Shown here piece by piece: positions 7,348 through 12,705 of a DNA stretch of 14,398 nucleotides. Each line of letters starts with the position of its first letter. The stretch's first letter is position 1. The DNA lies in assembly GCA_024277485.1 (NCBI GenBank), contig JAJRVA010000159.1, positions 1 to 14,398 on the forward strand. The letters are read 5' to 3'. The notes beneath the pieces are model-generated. The model was not told the origin of the DNA and made no database searches. It saw only the letters and a list, made by a program, of their open reading frames with translations. A program made the translations under genes and the position numbers. Source of the stretch: Deltaproteobacteria bacterium (GTDB lineage: Bacteria; Desulfobacterota; Desulfobulbia; Desulfobulbales; Desulfobulbaceae).

Positions 7348-8955
7348 ATGTTGAGAACATCCGTGTCTCCGGAGGGTCAATTCCGTGTCGCCCTGCACCG
7401 CCCCTCATGCAGTGTCGCCAACCTGCGTGAACAGGACAGGGTATCAGTACTTGGCCACACCGCTGATGGACGCCCCTGCGACAATCGTATCAATTTCCCC
7501 CGGGGGGATATCCATGTCGCGTCGGCAAAATGGATCTATGAAATACCCAATGCCTTCCCGTTTCGCGGCACCACATATATTGATTCCCGGTGGGCGGCAA
7601 ACAGGGCTGCCGACCCGGCCTCGATAGCCTTGCCGCCCACCCCGGACTGCTCGCTTCTGCAAACGCTCGGCAGACATCTGGACCGGGACCAGGCTGCTGC
7701 AGTTATTGCTGACCTGCCGATCCAGGTCCTGTACGGTCTTGCCGCAAACTCAACTGATCCTGAAGAGCTTGCCCTGCTTGCCGACAGCTGCTGCCGTTTC
7801 GAGTACAGCAATGCCGGGGAGCCCACCGGTCTGCGCCATGTTCAGGACGGACGCGGGCGCTGCCGGCCGGATATTGACAACCATGACCTTTTTGAAACCA
7901 TTGCCAACAACCCGGCCCTGCCGGATGCATATAAAAAAATCATGGTACTCAGGCCGGGCATCCAGGGGACAAGTGAAATTGTCGGTGAATGGTGTTCTCC
8001 GCACAGTCATGTCTTTGAATACCTGCGCAGCAACAGCTACATCCCCTGGGGCCATTTTGCCTCCAACATGGCGGATGATGCCGTCCGCTACCGGACCACG
8101 GATCTGTCCGGGGAGGACATGCAGGGGCTCCGGCATCTCTACTACCAGAGAATGTATGTTACGCTGGCGGAAAAAATCGGGATCACGAATATTGCCCGGC
8201 GCAGAAGACTGACTGTTGATGAACTGGAAGGGCTGCGGCAGGAAATCCTCGCTTCGGCGGAGGACGACATCGAACACCTGGCCACCTTCTGGGGCTGGAA
8301 CTTCGGCTACGACTTTTCAGCATCCGGCTACCGGTTGCACGCCTCCCACCAGATGATCCACCAGCAGTACGCCATGGTCCCCGAAGAGGTGGCAACCGCA
8401 GACGCAATGCAAAAAATACCGGCCTACAGCAGTGGAGACATGGTGGCCGATGTGGCGGAACAGTATCATAAAGAGACCAACAGTGATTTTTTCGATGATT
8501 TTTTAGCGGCAATCAGGAACAATAGGCGCACAGATCAGGGGGAGGGCGAAAAGAGCCTGATTGTCTGGGAAGACGCGCATGTGCTGCTCTTTGTCCCCAA
8601 GGCCCAGGTCTCCCAGTGGGAGCTGCAGCTCGTGGTCAAGGCAGACTCCCCGCAGGGTCCGGTGGGAAACGTGTTTGAGGCCGATACCGCGGTCAGGCAG
8701 TCCATTGACCGGGGTATCCTGCTGGCCCAGCATATCTATGCCGGCATGAATGCAGCAATGGTAACCTCAATTGAATTTCCCAAGAGGCTCGGCATACAGA
8801 ACAATCAACGGCTGCTCTACTCGTTTCTGCCCAAGCTGCCCTGGGCAATGGGGGCCTTCAGTGAAGCGCACCTGCGTTTTATCTGCGGCCATTATCCCGA
8901 GGATTTTGCTGCCTGCTGCCGGGTTGTCAGGTGGAAGGTGGAAGGGGTACAGTAA
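7348..8955 (+). CDS. Unrecognised 535-aa protein upstream of trpBA; possible HIT/GalT-like fold
   Basis: I do not recognise a named family. The protein looks soluble, with no signal peptide or membrane segment. A His-rich stretch LHASHQMIHQQYAMVP (H331, H334, H338, Q340) is followed at about 403-430 by SLIVWEDAHVLLFVPKAQVS and WELQLV. That arrangement recalls the HIT/GalT superfamily (nucleotidyl transferases and hydrolases with an HxHxQ/H motif), but the spacing is not canonical. Other striking stretches are HDLFETIANNPALPDAYKK, NSYIPWGHFASNMADDAVRY and YSFLPKLPWAMGAFSEAHLR. I chose ATG 7348 (AGGA just upstream) because codons from 7228 to 7347 have low third-position GC, unlike the rest. 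ATG 7228 has a better site (AGGAAGGAA) and would give 575 aa. It ends 20 bp before trpB, so they are probably co-transcribed. Confidence 0.72.
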   Translation: MLRTSVSPEGQFRVALHRPSCSVANLREQDRVSVLGHTADGRPCDNRINFPRGDIHVASAKWIYEIPNAFPFRGTTYIDSRWAANRAADPASIALPPTPDCSLLQTLGRHLDRDQAAAVIADLPIQVLYGLAANSTDPEELALLADSCCRFEYSNAGEPTGLRHVQDGRGRCRPDIDNHDLFETIANNPALPDAYKKIMVLRPGIQGTSEIVGEWCSPHSHVFEYLRSNSYIPWGHFASNMADDAVRYRTTDLSGEDMQGLRHLYYQRMYVTLAEKIGITNIARRRRLTVDELEGLRQEILASAEDDIEHLATFWGWNFGYDFSASGYRLHASHQMIHQQYAMVPEEVATADAMQKIPAYSSGDMVADVAEQYHKETNSDFFDDFLAAIRNNRRTDQGEGEKSLIVWEDAHVLLFVPKAQVSQWELQLVVKADSPQGPVGNVFEADTAVRQSIDRGILLAQHIYAGMNAAMVTSIEFPKRLGIQNNQRLLYSFLPKLPWAMGAFSEAHLRFICGHYPEDFAACCRVVRWKVEGVQ

Positions 8956-8975
8956 CCGATAACAACAACTCTATT

Positions 8976-10217
8976 ATGAACCAGGAAAACAACAAAAAAG
9001 GCTATTACGGCGAGTGGGGCGGAGCGTTTATCCCCGAGGTGCTGCACGAAACATTTGTGCAGCTCAACATCGCCTACCAGGAGGCGCGTTCCGACGCATC
9101 GTTCTGGCAGGAATATCTCGAACTCATGGGGAACTACTCCTGCCGGCCGACCCCCTTGACCTTTGCGGAAAACTTAAGCAGCCGCTTCGGCGGGGCCAGG
9201 ATCTACATTAAACGCGAAGACCTCAACCATACCGGGGCGCACAAGGCAAACAATGTCATGGGCCAGGGGCTGCTGGTCAGGCGGATGGGCAAAAAGCGGG
9301 TCATCGCCGAGACAGGCGCCGGTCAGCATGGGGTGGCCACGGCCACCATGGCGGCACGGTTCGGTCTTGACTGCACCATCTACATGGGCGAAGAGGATGT
9401 TGCCCGGCAGCGGCCCAACGTCTTCTGGATGGAAAAATTAGGCGCCACTGTTGTGCCGGTCAGCGACGGGGCCAGAACATTGAAAGATGCCATCAACGAA
9501 GCCTTCCGGGACTGGGTTACCCGCATGGATGACACCCACTACGTCTTCGGCACGGTCTGCGGCCCCCATCCTTTTCCGGAGATGGTGGCCTGGTTCCAGT
9601 CAATCATCGGCCAGGAGGCCCGGGGCCAGATCAGGAAACAGCATGGCGCCCTGCCCGCTGCCGTGTACGCCTGCGTGGGCGGCGGCTCAAATGCCCTGGG
9701 AATTTTCCAGGGCTTCATGGAGGACAACGAAGTCCAGCTGGTCGGGGTGGAGGCCGGCGGCAAGGGGCTGGACACGGACCAGCATGCCACCCGCATGACG
9801 GGGGACCGGGCCGCACCCGGAGTTGCCCAGGGGTATAAAACCATGTTTCTTCAGGACCGCGACGGCCAGATGCTCGATACCCACTCCATTGCCGCCGGGC
9901 TTGATTACGTGGGTGTTTCCCCCATCCTCGCCCACCTGGGCCAAACCGGCAGGGTACGTTTTGAGGCGGCAACAGACAAAGAGGTCCTGGAAGCGCTGGA
10001 GCTGACCATGAAAACCGAGGGCATCATACCCGCTCTTGAATCGGCGCATGCCTTTGTCCAGGCCTTCAAGGATGCCCCGCAGCTGTCCAGTGATGAGGCA
10101 ATCATCATCAACATGTCCGGCCGGGGAGACAAGGACATCTTTACCATTGCCCACTCCTTTGATGACCCTTCCTGGAAGGACTTTATCATAGGCCGGGCAG
10201 ACGAGTACCGCACATAA
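8976..10217 (+). CDS. trpB: Tryptophan synthase beta chain
   Basis: A 413-aa PLP enzyme that condenses indole (channelled from TrpA) with L-serine to tryptophan. The PLP lysine is K90 in LNHTGAHKANN; the catalytic glutamate is E112 in AETGAGQHG; the PLP-phosphate loop CVGGGSNA and the C-terminal LESAHAF and NMSGRGDKD are intact. The HTGxHKxNN and AETGAGQHGVA forms mark the common TrpB1 type that pairs with TrpA. The start is not well fixed: ATG 8976 gives the typical N-terminus (KKGYYGEWGGAFIPE) but lacks a close ribosome-binding site; an in-frame GTG at 8931 overlaps the upstream gene. It lies 20 bp after the unknown gene and 53 bp before trpA. No trpE, D, C or F is in the window. Confidence 0.95.
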   Translation: MNQENNKKGYYGEWGGAFIPEVLHETFVQLNIAYQEARSDASFWQEYLELMGNYSCRPTPLTFAENLSSRFGGARIYIKREDLNHTGAHKANNVMGQGLLVRRMGKKRVIAETGAGQHGVATATMAARFGLDCTIYMGEEDVARQRPNVFWMEKLGATVVPVSDGARTLKDAINEAFRDWVTRMDDTHYVFGTVCGPHPFPEMVAWFQSIIGQEARGQIRKQHGALPAAVYACVGGGSNALGIFQGFMEDNEVQLVGVEAGGKGLDTDQHATRMTGDRAAPGVAQGYKTMFLQDRDGQMLDTHSIAAGLDYVGVSPILAHLGQTGRVRFEAATDKEVLEALELTMKTEGIIPALESAHAFVQAFKDAPQLSSDEAIIINMSGRGDKDIFTIAHSFDDPSWKDFIIGRADEYRT

Positions 10218-10270
10218 ACGAAAGCTGCGCGTTCACCGGCAGCCCGCAGAATGTTACACGTGGAAGAAAA

Positions 10271-11044
10271 ATGAACCTCACTGCTGATATACAACAACGG
10301 CTGCAGAACAAACCCATCCTGCTCATGACCCACCTTGTGCTGGGTTACCCCTCGCTTGATGTCAACCGCCGGGTCATCCGGCGGATGGCGGAAAACGGGG
10401 TGGACTGCATTGAGCTGCAGATCCCCTTTTCCGAACCCATGGCCGACGGTCCGGTCATCCTCAAGGCCAACCAGGATGCCCTGAAATCAGGAACCAGGGT
10501 GGAGGAATGTTTTGCCTTTGCAGAAGAAATCATACAGGAATTTCCCCGGGTCAATTTTCTCTTCATGACCTATTACAATATTATCTTCCGCTACGGTGAA
10601 GAGGCCTTTATCAGGCGGTCGGAAAAAATCGGCATCCGCGGCTTCATCGTCCCGGACCTGCCGCCGGAAGAGGGAGAATCCTATTTACGCCTCAGCAGGG
10701 AGTCCGGCGCCGCGCCGATCATGTTTTTCACCCCGACCAGTACGGAAGAACGCATGCGGGAGGTATCGCCCCTGGGAGACGGCTTTATCTACTGTGTTGC
10801 CCGAAAGGGTGTCACCGGCCGGCAGACGGAAATGGACGATACCCTTGCACAGAACCTGACCAGGTATCGCCAGGCGACCGATCTCCCCCTGGCGGTAGGC
10901 TTCGGCATCAGCACCCGGGAAGACGTGGCCATGCTTGAAGGCAGGGCCGACATGGCGATCATCGGCACCGCCACCATCCGGCTGGTGGACGAGCAGGGAG
11001 CCGATGCGGTGGGCCCTTTTATTGCCGGCCTGTTAGAGACATGA
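10271..11044 (+). CDS. trpA: Tryptophan synthase alpha chain, somewhat divergent
   Basis: A 257-aa TIM-barrel enzyme that cleaves indole-3-glycerol phosphate to indole and glyceraldehyde 3-phosphate. The two catalytic acids are present: E48 in IELQIPFSEP and D59 in MADGP. The phosphate-binding GVTG and GFGIS loops are also in place. Several core positions differ from most TrpA proteins: IELQIPFSEPMADG instead of the usual IELGIPFSDPLADG, and CVARKGVTG instead of SRxGVTG. It should still be active, but it belongs to a divergent branch. The start is ATG 10271 with GGAAG four bases upstream. It forms a two-gene trpBA unit. No clear hairpin terminator is visible in the 88 bp before the end of the convergent antitoxin gene. 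Confidence 0.93.
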   Translation: MNLTADIQQRLQNKPILLMTHLVLGYPSLDVNRRVIRRMAENGVDCIELQIPFSEPMADGPVILKANQDALKSGTRVEECFAFAEEIIQEFPRVNFLFMTYYNIIFRYGEEAFIRRSEKIGIRGFIVPDLPPEEGESYLRLSRESGAAPIMFFTPTSTEERMREVSPLGDGFIYCVARKGVTGRQTEMDDTLAQNLTRYRQATDLPLAVGFGISTREDVAMLEGRADMAIIGTATIRLVDEQGADAVGPFIAGLLET

Positions 11045-11132
11045 CTCAGTGCTGCCAATGCAGACAACATTTTTCCTGCAGGCTCAACGATACGGCTCAC
11101 GTGGCCTTATGGAGCACAGCGGAACAAGCACC

Positions 11133-11450
11133 CTATTGCCGGGCTGCTTTCTCTTTATTGTGCAACCTGTTACCAAGCATTTTCCCAAGTTCGACCTGCA
11201 CCCTTTCTGCCAAAAACATCTTCAACAAAGACTGATAAGGGACATCCTTTTTATTGGCCAATAATTTCAATTCATTCAAAAGATTTTCTGGCAATCTGAG
11301 TGAAATGGTCTTTAAAGATGGTTTTAAAGCAGGCAAAATGAGCCTTTCGCCACTGTTCCATTCAATATATTCTGATGAATCGTGTGAGGACCAGAATTCT
11401 CTTTCCTGCGCTTCGTTTTTAAATTTTGGTATTTTTTTCTTTTTCATCAT
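11133..11450 (-). CDS. brnA: CopG/BrnA-type antitoxin of a BrnT toxin
   Basis: A 105-aa antitoxin. The N-terminal part (IPKFKNEAQEREFWSSHDSS, then YIEW) is the toxin-neutralising region of the CopG_antitoxin family. A ribbon-helix-helix DNA-binding domain follows at about residues 48-84 (KTISLRLPENLLNELKLLAN, then KKDVPYQSLLKMFLAERV). The C-terminus is Lys/Arg-rich. Such antitoxins bind the toxin and, as dimers, repress their own operon. Its ATG (11450-11448) overlaps the toxin stop in an ATGA junction, so translation is coupled. Codon use is A/T-rich compared with trpA. The symbol is by family; CopG-type partners of BrnT are often left unnamed. Confidence 0.88.
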   Translation of the reverse strand: MMKKKKIPKFKNEAQEREFWSSHDSSEYIEWNSGERLILPALKPSLKTISLRLPENLLNELKLLANKKDVPYQSLLKMFLAERVQVELGKMLGNRLHNKEKAARQ

Positions 11451-11755
11451 ATTGCCCCGTATATTTTTCTCTCCTTTTTACTCATGTCTCTGGCTGAGAT
11501 GATGCGTATCTTTGTGTTTCTCACAGTAAAAACAACAAATAATTTTCTGCACAAGTCGGTGAGACCCAATGCATAGAAGCGAACTTCCATGTCTGAATGT
11601 TTCTCATCAAAATGAATAATAAGTGGCTGGTTAAAAAAAATTTCTTCACATTCGCTGTTACTGACTCTGTGTTTTTCCCAATTTTTGTCTCTGTTGCCTT
11701 CATCCCAGTCAAAGCCGGTACAATCGAGAAGCAATTTCTTGAATTTTCCTTTCAT
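11447..11755 (-). CDS. brnT: BrnT-family ribonuclease toxin
   Basis: A 102-aa toxin of the RelE-like BrnT family, which blocks growth by cleaving RNA. Family hallmarks are FDWDEGNRDKNWEKHRVS near the start, ECEEIFFNQPL, RFYALGLTD, LFVVFTVR and RIISARDMSKKERKIY at the end. Toxin comes first and antitoxin second, as usual for this family. The start is ATG at 11753-11755; an in-frame GTG at 11771-11773 would add six residues but lies upstream of the predicted transcription start. Neither start has a ribosome-binding site. The pair sits in an AT-rich patch between trpA and the feo operon, consistent with horizontal gain. Expression is expected to be autorepressed by the antitoxin. Confidence 0.9.
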   Translation of the reverse strand: MKGKFKKLLLDCTGFDWDEGNRDKNWEKHRVSNSECEEIFFNQPLIIHFDEKHSDMEVRFYALGLTDLCRKLFVVFTVRNTKIRIISARDMSKKERKIYGAI

Positions 11756-11761
11756 ACCGTA

Positions 11762-11790
11762 AGTATATGTCACAAATATACACTAATCAA
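11762..11790 (-). promoter_or_regulatory. brnTA promoter
   Basis: On the minus strand, TTGATT (-35, complement of 11785-11790), a 17-bp spacer and TATACT (-10, complement of 11762-11767, five of six bases matching TATAAT) form a good sigma70-type promoter. Transcription should begin about 7 bases after the -10, at or next to the A of the brnT ATG (11755), so the toxin mRNA would be leaderless. Confidence 0.6.
11763..11781. promoter_or_regulatory. Inverted repeat, likely antitoxin operator
   Basis: GTATAT (11763-11768) and ATATAC (11776-11781) form a perfect 6-bp inverted repeat with a 7-bp spacer, covering the -10 element and much of the spacer of the brnTA promoter. A ribbon-helix-helix dimer bound here would block RNA polymerase, as in other autoregulated toxin-antitoxin operons. 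Binding is inferred. Confidence 0.5.
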
Positions 11791-12084
11791 GAAAAAATTT
11801 CCTCGCACACGAAGGGGGGGGCAAGCCGAAAACGCCGGGCAAGTTCCTTACATGACACGAGAAGCTGTTTCATCATGGCCCTGATTCATGCATCAGTTGG
11901 CAGGAGCGTCGGCAGTACTATTTTACGAATGGAAAGAAAGCCGCTGCATGACATGCAGCTCCGTAAAAAAAATCAATACCATGCGAGCGAGCCCCTCAAA
12001 GCGCCAAGGGAAGACGCGACCCCTTTTTCTCGGATCATTTGCAACGGCATTGACCAGGATGTCGTTTTTTCCTTGCAATTATAT
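11791..12084. other. Gene-free AT-richer stretch between brnT and feoA
   Basis: Nothing here reads as a convincing gene. Short open frames exist on both strands (about 29-115 codons), but none has a recognisable product or a good ribosome-binding site. It holds a run of eight G at 11814-11821 and a 17-bp palindrome at 11943-11959 followed by an A-run. It may be decayed DNA around the toxin-antitoxin insertion plus the 5' regulatory region of the feo operon. Confidence 0.5.
11943..11959. repeat. 17-bp palindrome GCTGCATG-A-CATGCAGC
   Basis: Two perfect 8-bp arms around a single central A. The one-base centre suits a symmetric protein-binding site better than a hairpin, although a 6-bp stem with a 5-base loop is possible. 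No T-tract follows on either strand in the right place for termination. Function unknown. Confidence 0.4.
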
Positions 12085-12117
12085 TTGACAATGATAAATG
12101 TTTGGTGTACCTAAACA
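12085..12117 (+). promoter_or_regulatory. Candidate feo operon control region
   Basis: A perfect -35-like TTGACA at 12085-12090 is followed by an imperfect dyad TGTTTGG-TGTAC-CTAAACA at 12099-12117 (TGTTT/AAACA arms exact, extended by one G-T and one G-C match). On the minus strand it reads TTTAGG-TACA-CCAAA, loosely like DtxR/IdeR-type iron boxes. No good -10 hexamer sits at 16-18 bp spacing, so the exact promoter is not established. Iron-dependent repression is expected for feo genes, but the regulator here is inferred. Confidence 0.35.
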
Positions 12118-12141
12118 TAACTTTTTTGAACGAGGTATCAT

Positions 12142-12453
12142 GTGACCGGGAATCCACCGAAAATCTCCTGTCCCTGCAGTATCAGGCAGGATACGGGATG
12201 CGGGAGAACAGACAGACCGCTGCCTGGAAATACCACACCGTTGTCCTCTGTCAGCGGCTGTGAAAAGTTCAGGGTATGCAAGATAAGCGGCGACCGCAGG
12301 ATGTGCGCCCGCATGGCCCAGCTGGGAGTGTTGCCGGGCAGCGAAATGGAACTTATCTGTCCCGGCAGGTCAAAATTCATGATCCGGGTCAAGGGCAGTA
12401 CGGTTACACTGGATGAACTGCAGGCACAGCATATTCTCGTGACCCCTGCATAA
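12142..12453 (+). CDS. feoA: FeoA-family ferrous iron transport accessory protein with N-terminal extension
   Basis: A 103-aa cytoplasmic SH3-like protein that works with the FeoB ferrous iron permease. The FeoA domain covers about residues 33-103: PLSSVSGCEKFRVCKISG, RRMCARMAQLGVLPGSEMEL, FMIRVKGSTVTLDELQAQHI. Typical FeoA is 75-85 aa; here about 30 residues precede the domain, including a CPCSIRQDTGCG stretch that may or may not be translated. The GTG start at 12142 has a good GAGG site six bases upstream (12132-12135). An ATG two bases earlier (12140) is followed at once by TGA and cannot be the start; a TTG just before the domain is an alternative. It leads the feo operon, with the FeoB-associated peptide 60 bp downstream. 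Confidence 0.85.
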   Translation: MTGNPPKISCPCSIRQDTGCGRTDRPLPGNTTPLSSVSGCEKFRVCKISGDRRMCARMAQLGVLPGSEMELICPGRSKFMIRVKGSTVTLDELQAQHILVTPA

Positions 12454-12513
12454 TTTTTTAGTTTTTTTTAACCCTATTCTTAGCCTCCCCTAAAACAAAC
12501 AAGGGACGCAAAC

Positions 12514-12687
12514 ATGCAGAACATACTTATCCTGATCATTGTCGCCGTATGTGCCTTTTTCATCGGCCGTCGTCTTTACCGGAATCTTCGCAACGCCGGA
12601 GAAACAGGTGGATGCGGCTGCAGTTGTTCCGGGTGCTGGCCAGACACCAGGTCATCCTGCCGGACATCCCCGTCAGAAACACGATAA
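12514..12687 (+). CDS. FeoB-associated Cys-rich membrane peptide, 57 aa
   Basis: A small single-pass membrane protein. One hydrophobic helix at residues 4-18 (ILILIIVAVCAFFIG) is followed by a basic stretch RRLYRNLRN and then a cysteine cluster GGCGCSCSGC (C34, C36, C38, C41) with another Cys at C49. This matches the FeoB-associated Cys-rich family (FeoB_associated), short peptides encoded next to feoB whose cysteines may handle iron. The tail after C41 is longer and more polar than usual. The start is ATG 12514 with a strong AAGGGA site seven bases upstream (12501-12506). It ends at TAA 12685-12687, 18 bp before feoB. Its exact role is not known. Confidence 0.85.
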   Translation: MQNILILIIVAVCAFFIGRRLYRNLRNAGETGGCGCSCSGCWPDTRSSCRTSPSETR

Positions 12688-12705
12688 GACCCGTCATCTC
12701 CCTCA

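Noticed and set aside
11811..11850. Possible riboswitch around the G8 run
   Set aside because: The bases do not fit the GEMM (c-di-GMP) consensus or any other riboswitch fold I can recall.
11767..12114. 115-codon plus-strand open frame between brnT and feoA
   Set aside because: Its start lies inside the brnTA promoter, it has no ribosome-binding site, and the product has no family-like pattern.
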